In this document: positions 1 through 12,651 of the stretch, piece by piece
Position numbering within the stretch: the first letter of the stretch is position 1
Layout: each line of letters begins with the position of its first letter
Notes under the pieces: generated by a model
Seen by the model: only the letters and a program-made list of their open reading frames with translations
Told to the model about the DNA's origin: nothing
Database searches by the model: none
Assembly: GCF_022201045.2 (NCBI RefSeq)
Contig: NC_068563.1
Coordinates: 4,402,001-4,466,000 of the forward strand
Reading direction: 5' to 3'
Origin: Citrus sinensis
Lineage: Eukaryota > Streptophyta > Magnoliopsida > Sapindales > Rutaceae
DNA: 64,000 nucleotides
Translations under genes and position numbers: made by a program

Positions 1-13
1 TTAAAAGAGAAAT

Positions 14-3000
14 GTGAAGAAACTAGCAGCAGCAAACATGGCACGAAAATATGAAGACTCTGATTATTCACTAAGTATTACTCCTGCAGCATACGTGGCT
101 AGTTTGAGCGAGTGGATACTTAATACTGAAGCAACCTATCATTTGTGTCCCATTAAGGAATGGTTTACGGATTTCAGTAAATTGGAATCTGGTGCAATTA
201 TGATGGGGAATGATCAACCTTGTCGTACAATGGGGATAGGAACAATTCAACTCAAAATGTTTGATGGAATGATCAGAGAACTCAAAGAAGTTAGATTTGT
301 TCCAACTTTAAAGAAAAATCTAATTTCTATGGGTGCTTTGGAAGCTAAAGGCTACAAGGTTACCATTAGAGATGACACAATGAAGTTTACACATGAGGTT
401 ATGGTGATTCTACAAGGGGTTCGATGTCACAATCTGTACTATTTGAAGGGAGGTACAACTAATGAAGCAAATGTTGTTGAGGTGCACAGTGATGTATAAG
501 GACCAACCAAGATTGCATCAATTGGTGGAAGCCATTATTTTGTTACATTTACCGATGATTTCACTAGACGTGTGTGGGTGTACACCATGCGAGCAAAGGA
601 TGAGGTTCTAGAGATTTTCGTAAAATGAAAGAAATTGGTGGAGACTCAAACTGACAGAAAGATCAAAGTATTACGATATGATAATGGGGGTGAATATACT
701 TCTGATCCATTCTTACAAGTATGCCAGAACGAGGGTATTAAAAGACATTTCACGGTGGGACATACTCCGCAGCAGAATGGTGTGGCTGAGCGTATGAATC
801 GTACTTTACTGGAGAAGGTACGGTGTATGTTATATAATACTGATTTAGATAAAAAGTTTTGGATTGAAGTTGTGAGCTACGCAAGTCACTTGGTAAATCG
901 ATTGCCTTCTGCTGCAATTGGAGGTAAAACTCCTATGGAAATGTGGTCTGGAAAACATGCACAAGGCTATGATTCCCTTCGTATATTTGGGTGTCCAGCT
1001 TATTATCATGTCAAAGATGGTAAACTGGATCCTTGTGCTAAAAAAACTATCTTTGTGGGATTCAAAGGTGGAGTAAAGGGCTTCAAGCTTTGGGATCTCG
1101 AAGATAAAAAGTTTGTGTGTAGCAGAGATGTCACATTTGATGAAGTTTCAATGATGAAAGCTTCAAGTTCTCAGCAGGTGGAGAACAAGACCAAAGAGGT
1201 ATTGCAGCGGGTTGAGTTTGATGCAACTCCATATGTACTAGTTAGTTCTACATCAGAGAATGGTTCAATTATGGAGGTGACACCTAGAGTTGAAGAAGAG
1301 GCTGTTTCTTTTGATGTCCTACAAAATGAAGAAACAATTGATGATGCAGATAGTGATGATTTTATAGCAACAAGAAGGCCAAGAAGAGAGATCAAGAAAC
1401 CCGGATGGCTTACTAAAGACATGGTGGTATCCTATGCACTTCCAGTTATTGATGATGACATCCCCAACACTTTCGGTGAAGCATTACGCAGCAGTGAAAG
1501 CGATCAATGGAAGTTAGCCATGGAAGAAGAGATGAAATCTCTTCATCAAAACCAGACTTGGGAACTTGTAAAGTTACTAAAGGGGAAAATGGTTATTGGC
1601 AATAAATGGGTCTACACCAAAAAGCAAGGATCTCCGAATCAAATAACTCATCGATACAAGGCAAGGCTCGTGGCAAAAGGTTTTGCTCAAAAGGAAGGTA
1701 TTGATTACAATGAAGTTTTCTCTCCAGTTGTAAAACATACTTTCATTCGTATCCTACTTGCTTTAGTTGCAGATTATAAGTTAGAGTTGGCTCAGTTGGA
1801 TGTTAAGACGACGTTATTACATAGAGATTTGGAGGAGGAATCTATATGATTCAACCTTGTGGTTTCAAAGTTGCTGGAAAGGAGAATCATGTGTGTAGGT
1901 TGATTAAATCTTTATACGGACTGAAGCAGTCGCCAAGGCAGTGGTACAAAGATTTGATCAATTTATACAAGGACAGAAATTTACTAGAAGTGAACACGAT
2001 CATTGTGTTTACTTCAGAAGACTGCTAGATGGAGCTTTCATCTATTTGTTACTCTATGTCAACGATATGCTTATAGCTTCAAAGAATAGAGATGAGATCG
2101 AAAGATTAAAGAAGCAGCTGGCTTTTGAGTTCGAGATGAAAGACTTGGGTGATGCACAGAGAATACTTGGGATGAAGATTCGTAGAGACAAGAAGAATGA
2201 GAGTGTATGATTGACTCAAGAGTTTTATTTGAAGAAAGTGCTAGAAAGATTCGGCATGGATGACAAAACTAAACTGGTATGTACACCTTTAGCTCTTCAT
2301 TTCAAATTAAGCTATTCTTCATGTCCTAGATCTCAAGAGGAGCTCGATTACATGGTTCGTGTTCCATATGCTAGTGCTGTGGGTAGTCTTATGTATGCTA
2401 TGGTATGCACAAGGCCCGATATATCTCAAGCAGTGAGCATGGTTAGTAGATACATGCACAATCCGAGTAAAAATTAATGGCTTATGGTAAAGTGGATTCT
2501 CCGATATCTGTATGGGACAGCTGATGTTGGGTTATTGTTCAAGAAGGATTGTGGTCGACAATGTGTTGGGTATTGTGATTCTGATTTCGCTGGAGACCTT
2601 GACAAGCGAAGATCAACAACGGGTTACGTATTCACATTGGGTGGAGGTCTGGTTAGCTTGAGGTCAATTTTGCAATCGACAATTGCTCTGTCTACTACGG
2701 AAGCAGAGTATATGACAGCAACTGAAGCTGTAAAATAAGCTATCTGGTTGAAAGGCTTGTTAGGTGATTTGGGAGTAATCCAGGACAACATTGCGGTCTT
2801 CTGTGATAATCAAAGTGCAATATTCCTTACGAAGAATCAAACATATCACGCTCGGACGAAGCACATAGATGTGAAATATCATTATGTGAGAGAGATTATC
2901 GAGAGTGGTGTTATGTTGTTGAGAAAGATCGATACCAAAGATAATCCATCAGATATGTTAACGAAAGTAGTTTCTGGAGTTAAGTTTCAACATTACTTGA

Positions 3001-3029
3001 AACTAATTCAAATCCTTCGATTGTGTTAA
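14..3029 (+). pseudogene. copia gag-pol polyprotein remnant
   Basis: Three segments are recognisable. Positions 14-499 hold the protease/gag-pre-integrase region; its protease motif reads Asn-Thr-Glu where copia elements have Asp-Ser-Gly. Positions about 500-1180 hold the integrase core, including DNGGEY and GVAERMN. Positions about 1490-3029 hold reverse transcriptase and RNase H, with RYKARLVAKG, SLYGLKQSPRQW, CDSDFAGD and the closing AEYM and TKHIDVKYH motifs. Breaks seen are stops near 497, 626, 2208, 2475 and 2736 and frame changes near 1846 and between 1941 and 2028. The reverse-transcriptase YVDD box reads Tyr-Val-Asn-Asp at 2055-2066, which would abolish catalysis even without the stops. 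It is an old, dead copy. Confidence 0.93.
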
Positions 3030-3175
3030 GATATATCCTTCGAAAATTTTGAACTACGGTTGGCTTGATCCCAAATTTTGGGTACGTAGGCAGTCATAGA
3101 GATGCAGCCACTTTGGGGATGATGGCTCGTTAGTAGTCGGCTCAGATTTGAAAATTTTTCGCCGAGGTGGAGATT

Positions 3176-3664
3176 TGTTGAAGTCAACAAATTGTTGGTT
3201 GCACCAACAATTGTAGAGAAGCAAAATCAAAATTGATTTTGTAGCCGAAAAAAAAGAATTGACAAAGGGGATGAATTTGAAAAATAATAATAATTAAAAA
3301 TTATATTTTTAATTATTTTATTCTTTGCATAGTAATTCATTCCTCCTATAAATAGCTAAGGATTTCATTCATTTGACATCATCCCAAAATTATTAAGCTT
3401 ATAAGTTTTTAAACTTTTGAGAGAAGTGAGAGAAGTATGTCTCGGGAATTTATCTTTCCTGCAGAGGGAGAGTACTTGGTATATTTGGGTTTCTGGGAAG
3501 TGAGATTTATTACTCAAATATTTGTACTCTATTAATTGTTAAATAAACAATTATTCTTTCTTGCCTCCGTGGATGTAGGTTTAATTACCAAACCACGTAA
3601 TTCTTATGTCCTTTATTTTTCTATAATTATTTGGCGCGCTTGATTCCACATTCCGCGCACAACA
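3176..3664 (+). repeat. 3' LTR of the copia element (489 bp)
   Basis: The LTR begins TGTTGAAGTC just after a purine-rich tract (GCCGAGGTGGAGA, about 3161-3173) and ends CAACA at 3664, giving TGTTG/CAACA inverted ends. A TATA box (TATAAATA) lies at 3347-3354. The next bases, AAGCA at 3665-3669, should be the right copy of a 5-bp target duplication; the left copy is outside the window. Reading out of the LTR on the minus strand, the kinase sequence stops after the codons for HML, which fixes the boundary. Confidence 0.88.
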
Positions 3665-6574
3665 AAGCATATGTATCACATGCCCCATCTTTGGCCTCTT
3701 GTGAGCATTTGGGTCCACACAGCGTGAAGCTACTAAAAGAGCACACTTTAATGCCCTTGAAGAAGGCTTCTCTTGCAACCTAGGATCCAAAACACCCTCT
3801 GCGTTGCCATTTGTGACCATTGTTTTAAGCCACTCAAATAAATTCTCCTGAAATTGGAACTCCCCTGGAGGGCGACTATAATCCACTGGATTTCTACCAA
3901 AAATTACTTCCATGATAAGGATACCAAAACTGTATACATCGCTTCTTTCATTCAACATCCCAGTGCTAGCATATTCTGGAGCCACATACCCAAATGTTCC
4001 CATCACACGAGTTGTTGCGTAGGTCCTCTCTGCGCCAAAAGCTTTGCTAGGCCAAAGTCGGATAATTTCGGATTCCACTGCTTATCAAGCAAAATGTTGC
4101 TTGACTTGATATCACGGTGAACAACCTTTGGTTCAAGCCCCTCATGCAGGTATGTCAGCCCTTTGGCCGTTCCAAGTATTATATGTTGGGGAAAGATCAA
4201 TTTTTTAAATTTTTTATAAAACATTTTTAAGATCGCTCTCATATAATATATAAGAATTTGTAATCTAGAAATCGTACCTTAAAAATCCAATTTAGATTTT
4301 TCCGCTGAAGTGATTTAGGCTCCCAGATCACGATCCGTCACTACCACGCCTATTAGATCACGATTCGTCACCACCATGCTTGTTAGATCACGAACTGTCG
4401 CCAATGATCTTCCAGATTATGACTCAGGTTTTATCTGTACTTAACGTGTGGGCGCCTTGATCACTACCAAAGCAACTAGCACGAGAAAATTTTTCTCTCT
4501 TTTTCTTTGATCTGTATAAAGTGGCTGCTCTCTTTTTCTTTAGAGAAAAATAAGTATTTTATATCTCTCTTTAGTGAAAATTCTAGGCTCCAAATAATCA
4601 AAAACAAAACTCACGTTACTTGCTTTTTCTATAGGGGACCCACCTGGTAAAATAACATAAGGCCCCTTACACACAAGCTAATTAAATTGAGCCTCCCGCT
4701 AAATGATATATTTAGGCTTTTGACCCAAATAGCTAGTTATCTTGCTTATTAATCCAGAAGTGGTGCAATCAATTAAATGAGCTAACCCAGGGATCATTTG
4801 GGAACATACAATAGTGGCTACAATAATTAGGCCTGTAATTAAACTAACCCAATTATTTAATTCCAAATCTACTCCACTAAAAGATTGGAACTGACTTCCA
4901 TAATTGTATGCTTGAATAATAATTCGTCCCAAGCCACATTGATTTCTTTACTTCACAATCCTTTGTACCACATCGTTAATTAAATTGATATCTCAACTGT
5001 CTAATCAATTTAATAATATCTTATTCCTTGATACTTATTGATTTTCTCTAATGATCATTTTCAACATACTAAATATGTTGACACACTCTGGTAAGAGAAT
5101 TCTATGATCAAGTGCCGAAAACCCATCAAGAGATGTGTTGTACAAATTCTATATTGTTAATCTATAATTCCAATACTCATAAATGATCCCACCAAGATAC
5201 CGGGTAATCTAGACTACAAGTATGTGTCATGCCCATTAGTAACTCAAATGGAATAACAATTACAATCATGAAATCATAATTAACTCAAGATTAAGATTAC
5301 AGTAAAATCAATGCCTATGAGATTTAATAAGTCTGACAATTATTACAAAGTTAATTAAATCTCATATGTGATCCTGTTCAATGTAGTCGTACTACATCAA
5401 TAAATTCATACATGATTAAGACAAATCATTCAATGAATTTATTACAGTCTATACCTAAATAAAGTCTCCAACTTTATTTATCAACTGCGAATTAAATTTA
5501 TTTAATCATAAGATAACTTGTATTTATGTCTTCTGTGAATCTACATGGTGATCACATAAATACATATAATATGATTAAATGGACTTTAATAAAAATATTA
5601 ATGCAATTAAGATATTTGAATAAAATACCTCATTAATTTTATTAATCAGAAAAAATATTTATTACAATTAAATAAATACATATGTTTTTAAAGAGCATAT
5701 TTTTCCAACATTATATTCATCCGAATCTCCCATGTAAGAGGGCTGTGTGGCCCCACATCTCCATGAAGCCATTGTTCCAAGTTGCCATTGTCAACGTATT
5801 CATTAACAAGCATCCTATGAGCTCCTTCAGCACAATAACCTAACAATCTCACCAAATTCTTATGTCGGACACGTCCAATTGCTTCCACTTCAACCTTAAA
5901 CTCCTTCTCAGCTTGTCCCCTGTTGTTAAGCAAATTCTTAACAGCAATATTGGTGTTATCCTCTTAACACGCCACGGTAAACAATTCCATAACCACCTTC
6001 ACCAATCACATTCTCATCAGCAAACCCATTAGTGAACACCTCAAGCTCTCTCAAAGTATACCAAATGCCCCATCCCAGGTGTGAAACCTCCGGCGCAATT
6101 GCCGCAGCCATCGTCTGATCACCGCACCCGTGATGCGACCCGGCGGTAAGCAATCCGGTGGTCTTTTCCTATTTGGATGTGAATTCTGTTGCGGCCGCTA
6201 ACGGGGCTGTCTTCAACCAAAATTGGCTCCGGTTCGGGTGACGGCTCAGGATTTGGCGCGGAATGAGGTTTACAGTTGGAGATCGAGTTGGAGTCCAGGT
6301 CGATTCGGATTTCTTGAATTTCTTTGGAGATGTTTGGAATTGTTGGGTTGCCGCTGCTGCTGTTGTAGTTGTTGCAGAGAGAGGACGACTTGGTAGCGTT
6401 GAGCTGTCGTTTTGAGTTGTTGCTATTGCGTTTTGAAGTGAACCAAAGACATATGAGGAAGAGAACTAAAACTATTCCAGCTCCTACGCAAATACCAAGA
6501 ACAACCCATATACGTAACCCGAAAATTGAGGTTCTCTTAGAGAGCTGATCGTTCAAGAACGAGTAACGAGACAT
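3665..6574 (-). pseudogene. Receptor-like kinase processed pseudogene (At1g01540-like)
   Basis: Starting at 6574 it reads MSRYSFLNDQLSKRTSIFGL, a membrane segment at about residues 23-45, a Ser/Pro-rich linker and then a kinase domain with [26 protein letters not shown] and APEYAS. These match the Arabidopsis At1g01540/At4g02630 kinase group. It is broken by a frameshift near 6119-6153, one extra base near 5966, one missing G near 4043, a solo LTR at 4184-5710 and the copia element, which removes the end of the domain after HML. Apart from these, the kinase domain runs without introns, whereas relatives have several; this points to a retrocopy of an mRNA. No poly(A) tail can be checked because the 3' end is beyond the copia element. 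Confidence 0.85.
4184..5710 (-). mobile_element. Solo LTR (1527 bp) inside the kinase pseudogene
   Basis: The element has 6-bp inverted ends TGTTGG/CCAACA and is flanked by the direct repeat TTATA (4179-4183 and 5711-5715). Removing it with one TTATA restores the kinase reading NIILGTAKG, which proves the boundaries. There is no gag or pol coding sequence inside, so it is best read as a solo LTR left after recombination between the two LTRs of a larger element. Strand is uncertain. Confidence 0.85.
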
Positions 6575-6599
6575 TGCAGCAAAGCCCTTTGTGAGTCAA

Positions 6600-7138
6600 A
6601 TTTCGGCTCCTAATTTCATGACAACAAGAAACAGAGAGACAGAGTGCGGTGTGTCGTATTTTGTTGGGACTAGCACTTGCTGCAGCGGGCAGAGATGATG
6701 TTGAATGAGGTCATTTTGTTTTGCGAGACAGAGCTGGCATGATGGGACCTCTAGAATGGCGATAAAACCCCATTACCCATTATTGTTTTTTTGTGACCTA
6801 AATGCATTTTTCTAATCCATGCACAGTGGAGTTTCTAGTCTCATGTTCACATTATTTGACTTGTTACATTTTTCCTTACAACAATATTAAAATATAATAT
6901 TTTTTACAGCTAGTCTGCTAATGATATGTGTGTGTGTAAAAGCATTTATCGGTCAAAAGCTCATCACTAAGGAGAATACAAGTTGTTTTGGAGGAAGAGG
7001 ATTGTGAAGTAACTCGATGCAAAACCATATACATATATAAGCATTTATATGTCTCATCTTGACATCTATATTTCGTAATTTTAATTTTGAAAATCATTCC
7101 ATAATTTTAATTTTGAAAATCAAGTTACAGGTGTATCA
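6600..7138. other. Upstream flank of HDR copy 1; start of the duplicated segment
   Basis: No gene is seen. From about 6845 the sequence matches 21267 onwards (shared CACATTATTTGACTTGTTAC), which marks the left edge of the segment duplicated with HDR. Further on, the CACTAAGGRGAA stretch and the AAGTAACT stretch are also shared with about 22260-22315. Confidence 0.6.
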
Positions 7139-7155
7139 TGACTGGTGGGGTTTTA

Positions 7156-7315
7156 GCTCATGAAATGATGCATGCACCGTTTGGAATTCAAGGTCAGCCT
7201 TAATAATATTACTATTAGCTTCGTAGCAACTAGGGGTTTAGCTAATGAAATGATGCGTGCATGGTTTGGAATTCAACGTCAGCCTTATAATTATTATTAA
7301 TATTTATAAGCTTAG
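7156..7315. repeat. Minisatellite upstream of HDR copy 1, two 85-bp units
   Basis: Two direct units start at 7156 and 7241. Each runs GCTMATGAAATGATGC, then TTTGGAATTCAA, then TCAGCCTTA, an AT stretch and AGCTTMGTAGCAA. The same unit is amplified upstream of HDR copy 2. Confidence 0.8.
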
Positions 7316-7378
7316 TAGCAATTAAATTCGATTCCTCTCTATCATTTCTTGCGTCCTCTCTTTTTCTTTCAATCTGTC

Positions 7379-10300
7379 ACGGCGACGACTCTGCAATTCT
7401 GCCGTCTATGCACGCGAACTGACATAGCTTCGCGCCATAATAATCGCGCCGGAGGGCTGGCTCTCCGCCGCCGGAAGCCTGTGATCGTCAGATGCTCCGG
7501 TCAAGAATTGCCGAGCTCAGCGGTGGCTGTTGGTGCCCAATTTGACGCGAAACAATTTCGGCATAACCTGATGAGAAGTGATAATTATAATCGGAGAGGA
7601 TTTGGCCACAAAGAAGAGACTATAGAGCTCATGGATCAACAGTACACAAGTAAGATTTTCATTTTTTTGGTTTAAATTAATTTTTTGTTACTGGATTTTC
7701 TTTTGTTTATTCAGTAGGAAATGAAATTATTTTTACTTAAATTTCTTTATTTTGACTCATAGAGCCGGCTTTAGCCAATTGGGGGTCTTGCTAAATTTTA
7801 TTTTAAACCTTCTTACATTAAAATATTAACTCTCACAAAAATATCAAATAGCTCAAAAAACTTTAATAGGAACATCAAATAACTTAAAATTCAATTACAT
7901 TCAATAATATCTTGAATTACACAACAATTATCAACAAGATCCAAAAATAAAAAATAAAAAATAGTGGGAATGATATCTAATTATTTCCACTATAATATTA
8001 ACTAGTTTTGTCTTCCACAAATTCCATCTCCTTAAGATACTCTAAACCTTCTTCAGCCACAACCATAGTCTCTCCCGTTCGTGAACTTTAAATCATTGTT
8101 CCTACCTACTATGATCCTTGTTGCAAGCCATCAATGATGCAAATTACTAATCAATTAAATTTTATTCTTCTTGCTTTTTGAGATGTAAAATTATCAATTA
8201 AAATCTTATATTCTAATTTATCTAACAAATCTTTCTCAATAGCTAATATAGTTAATTCATTTAATCTTTCTTGTGATGTTATTGTTCTTAAATAAGATTT
8301 TAATAACTTTAATTTAGAAAAACTTCTCTCAGCAGAAGCAACAATTATAGGTACTATTAATAATATTCTACAAGCAACAAATGCATTTGGAAAAGAATCT
8401 ATTTTTAAAAAAATATAATTAAGCATATCAAATAGAGTATTTCTCAATATGTAAGACTTCTTTTAAGACTCTTAACTTCGAAAATAAATCTAATCCATCA
8501 ATATCAGAAAACATATCATATTTCAAGGCATTTTCAAGATTAATACAACAATTTTTTAGACTTTCATCATTTAATGATTTTAATTTTTCAAAAATAAATA
8601 AAAATCCAAAAATATTTTCATAGAATTGAAACTGCTCATCTATTGGTGATTGAAGAAATAGCTTGGTCTACTATATACAAGAAATCAATTCTAAAGGAAT
8701 CTTCAGGAAACAAAATTTTCTCTTCACTATTATTCTCACCAAATTTATTTTTTGCAAATTATATGTTTTTCATAAAATTTGGGTTCTATTTCCATTTCAT
8801 TTGCAATCTCTTTAGTTGAAATCATAGCAGATACAAAACCATTTTGTCTATAGTTTTCAAATAAAGATGTAAGACCTTTTAGTTGGTTTATGGTAACATC
8901 AATTTGCATACCAAATAGTCATACCTAACAAAAATTCAAAATTTTCCAATTTATATGTTGCTAAGCATTTACTCCACTTTTTATTATAGGATATTCACTA
9001 ATTTCTGCAAATTCAAGTAAAGCACCTCTAATTTGGGGAGCTTGAAATCTTATTACTTTGACACTTTCTATGTGACTCTCCCAAGTGATTCATTATTCAG
9101 CTTAATTTATACTTCCTAAATGGATAGATTAAATAATAAAAATTAAAAAATAATGAAATTCGTGTATTTTTTTTTTTTACAATTTTATTGAATGAATTTT
9201 TTTCTTTTAACAATTTTATTTAAGAAAGCTGGATCAATCAAAGATTTATCTTTTTATGAACTCATCATCACTTTGTGATTAACACATGTTAAAAGAGACT
9301 TTTTTGAAATCTTAGTGTTTCTATTTGGAGTTAGTGTTATGCGGTGATGATTTTTACTTTTGTTGATTTCGTTGAAAATTCTTTCAGGTGATATTATAAA
9401 GAAATTGAAGGAGAATGGATACGAGTATACGTGGGGAAATGTTACGGTGAAGCTGGCCGAAGCATATGGCTTTTGCTGGGGAGTTGAGCGTGCTGTGCAG
9501 ATTGGTTATGAAGCAAGAAAACAGTTTCCCGATGAGAAGATCTGGATTACCAATGAAATAATCCTTCACAGTCCATCTCTTAATAAGGTCTTAAAAAAAA
9601 AAAAACCAATACTTCTTTTATAATATTTTCAATTGATGAAACTGTTACGCTCTTTGTTTCAATCATGATTTGATTCTTTTATTACTATATTCTACTAAAA
9701 TGATTACTGAGGCTCTTAAGTCATACATGGCAGCGGTTGGAGGAGATGGAAGTTAAAAATATACCTGTTGAGGAAGGAAAGAAGCAATTTGATGTGGTAA
9801 ATAAGGGTGATGCTGTGGTTTTGCCTCCATATGGGGCTCCGGTGGAAGAAATGGTGACTCTGAATGACAAGAATGTGCAGATTGTTGATACAACATGCCC
9901 TTGGGTGTCAAAGGTACCTTTGGCTGAGACGGATCAGCCGTTACTATGATTATTCATTTGCTGGTTATTTCTTCAATCCCTCATTCACTATTTCTTCAAT
10001 CCCTCATTCCCTATTCATGTTACATAATATATACAATTTTAATTTTTTTTTGTGAAGGCCTGGACCACGGTTGAGAAGCACAAGAAGGGAGACTACACTT
10101 CAATTATTCACGGTAAATATTCTCATGAGGAAACTGTAGCAACTGCATCTTTTGCAGGGAAGTATATCATAGTCAAGGATATGAAAGAGGTATGTTCAGA
10201 AGGTGGATTATATTCTATTTTTTGGAGAAACTGTAGAGCGATATTAGGAGATATTCATTGGAATGTTTTTTTCAATTATGATTTAATCCAGGCTGAATAT

Positions 10301-11639
10301 GTGTGTGATTACATTCTTGGGGGTGAACTTAATGGCTCTAGCTCAACAAAAGAAGCATTCCTTGATGTATGAGTTTTGTCGCTTATTTGACCGTGAATGT
10401 CGACAATTTTTGGGGAGTTCTGCAGATATTGATATAGTTATTTGCTTACCTACAGAAATTCAAGAAATCTGTTTCAAAAGGGTTTGATCCAGACATTGAC
10501 CTGGTAAAAGTTGGCATTGCAAACCAAACTACAATGCTCAAGGGTGAAACAGAAGAGATTGGTTAGTTGCACCATAATGCTGATGTCACCCCACCTGTTT
10601 CCAAGAAAGTTTGGCTTCTGGTATTTGAGCAATTTTTCATTGTTACAGGAAAATTAGTAGAGAAGACCATGATGCGTAAATTTGGAGTTGAAAATGTCAA
10701 TGAACACTTCATAAGCTTCAACACAATTTGTTATGCTGCACAAGTAATTTCTTCTTCTAACTCATGGCTTTTCCTTTTCAGATTTTTATAATTTTGTGTG
10801 TCATAGAACTTCCTGTCCACTGCATGTCTTTTAACGATCTTTATAAAACCCAGAATTTTGAACCTCGATATGCCAAACCTAACAACATACTTGACCATTT
10901 GTTTTCAATGACCGAACTGCTCCGCCCGCAAGAGTGCAATACTCAGCCACTAGTTAAACAGCTAGTTGTGCAACATTCAGTTGCGTTCAGTAAAATTTAA
11001 GCTAAAGATTTTGGTTTCAAGTTTTGCAGGAGCGGCAAGATGCAATGTATTAGTTGGTTGAGGAAAAGATCGATCTTATTTTGCTTGTTGGCAGGTGGAA
11101 CTCGAGCACTACCTCAAGCCTTCAAAAGATTGCAGAAGACCGTGGAATCTCCTCATACTGGATCGACAGTGAGAAAAGAATAGGTCCCGGAAACAAAATA
11201 GCACATAAATTAATGGTACGGGTGAACATATTGAATTTCACTTGCATCAACAGAGTAATTTTAAGTTTCAAATTTCTTTATTAATTTCCTGTGCTATGTT
11301 ATTATAGCATGGTGAGCTGGTGGAGAAAAAAATTGGCTGCCGAAAGGACAGATCACAATCGGTGTAACAGCCGGTGCCTCCATCCCAGATAAGGTAATTT
11401 CTGTAGCATAAAATTTCTAAATATAGTTTTACTTACTTTGACTTTATTTTTTCATTCTTAACGTCTAATTTACCATGCCACAACTAATTACATCATTTTC
11501 GTCTGCTCATGGTAAATTTTCTAGCTGTTTAACTTAAAGATTGTTATAATTTTCCTCTCTGTGTTTTATCCAGGCAGTTGAAAATGTCCTTAAAAAGGTG
11601 TTCGAGATCGAGCGTGAAGAAGCCTTGCAATTGGCGTAA
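7379..11639 (+). pseudogene. HDR: HDR (IspH) copy 1, broken
   Basis: HDR is the plastid 4Fe-4S enzyme that reduces HMBPP to IPP and DMAPP, the last step of the MEP pathway. Ten exons with GT-AG junctions are kept: 7379-7649, 9388-9587, 9734-9913, 10058-10189, 10292-10366, 10456-10561, 10649-10743, 11030-11215, 11308-11393, 11574-11639. All three cluster cysteines (in [17 protein letters not shown] and FNTIC) and the HEET motif are readable. It is dead: the start codon is ACG at 7379 next to an 11-bp loss relative to copy 2, a Lys codon is TAG at 11051-11053 in exon 8, and one base is missing in the A-run near 11325-11332 in exon 9. Exon 2 has one extra codon. Intron 1 has grown to 1.7 kb through a hAT insertion. 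Confidence 0.93.
7756..9092 (-). mobile_element. hAT transposon remnant in intron 1 of HDR copy 1
   Basis: Alignment of intron 1 with that of copy 2 shows about 1.3 kb of extra sequence. On the minus strand, 8151-8447 encodes a hAT C-terminal dimerisation region (ASAERSFSKLKLLKSYLR, then TSQERLNELTILAIEKDL), as in ZMYM1-like hAT proteins; further related but broken coding lies at 8460-9060. The left end, TAGAGCCGGCTTTAGCC, resembles hAT inverted ends. I find no matching right end or clear 8-bp target repeat, so the right side is probably truncated. Confidence 0.75.
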
Positions 11640-11947
11640 ACTGAGGTCCAAACGTACATATTATCAATAAATTTCAATGTGATTCTCAATTAGATATTGT
11701 AAAATTATAAACACAACCCTCTTCTGAGTCTTTTCTTAGTGCCCATGTGATCTGAAATTTTTAGTTTTTGTGTAATATGATGTTAGTGATTGCAATTTCT
11801 AGCCAGGATAATAGAACGATAAAAACCCCTGTGATTATCGTTCAAGCCCCCGCATGCAAGCATGCATACATGACTTCATGCATGATATTGCCCATTGCAT
11901 GCAAACGTGACTTCATGCATGATATTTTGGATTCCTGCATTGATATA
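11640..11947. other. HDR copy 1 3' flank and GCATGC-rich direct repeats
   Basis: Up to about 11750 this matches the 3' flank of copy 2 (26489-26597), which gives the right edge of the duplicated segment. At 11850-11945 two near-identical stretches of TGACTTCATGCATGATATT follow each other, with GCATGCA palindromes between them. No gene is seen. Confidence 0.6.
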
Positions 11948-12651
11948 CACTACAAGAAAAACTATTTTTTGTGATTGTTGAATACAGGCAAAACAAGTGA
12001 AATGCCGCTGCAAATGCGTTTTTTCAACGGCTTAAGGTAGTCGCTGGTTGTCGATAATAGCTTGGGTAGAAATACTTTTTTTCCGACCAGCCGTTGTAAA
12101 TATGCTTTTTTCAAGCGAAATTAGTCATGGAAAAATGATAAATGCTTATCAGAAATAATATGGACAGACAACTAAAGAAAAACTTTTATGATCACTTTAC
12201 GCCATCGAAAATATTATTTTCAATTGACTCTCGGTAGCTTTTGTAATAGCAATTTCGAATAACTATGAGCATTGGAAATAAATTAGTTTTGAGGGGCAAA
12301 AACAGCCAAAAAAACTAGATTATGGTTGGAAATACATATTGCTCTAACTGATTTTGCAATCGAAAATACTATATATTTGTCGAAATAAGTAATATTTGCA
12401 ATTGAAGTGTTCCGTAGTTAGAAAAGTAATATTTTCGACGGCATATCTTTGTTCGAAATTAATTTCTTTTAACAGGGATATACAATTGAAAATAATTTAT
12501 ATAGTTGAAATTTATTTTATTAATTGCCACTGACAATTGGAATAACAATTGTTTCAACTGTCTAATACAATTGTAAAGAACATATTACTATTGAGAATAG
12601 ATTTTATTCAACAAACAGTATTATTAAAATGAATGAATTTTATTAAACAAT

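Larger units (their letters stand above)
1..3664 (+). mobile_element. Ty1/copia LTR retrotransposon, 5' part outside window, decayed
   Basis: The order of domains is gag-pre-integrase, integrase, reverse transcriptase, RNase H, purine-rich tract and 3' LTR, which is the copia order (integrase before reverse transcriptase). The 5' LTR, primer binding site and most of gag lie left of the window. The coding part carries several stops and frameshifts, so the element cannot act autonomously. Its 3' LTR abuts receptor-kinase pseudogene sequence at 3664/3665, which shows that it inserted into that copy on the opposite strand. Confidence 0.95.

Noticed and set aside
1171-1422. Open frame on the minus strand inside the copia pol
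   Set aside because: It is the mirror of the clearly coding plus strand and has no family features.
7349-7378. Upstream in-frame TTG as a start for HDR copy 1
   Set aside because: Plants do not normally start at TTG, and the sequence is 5' leader in copy 2.
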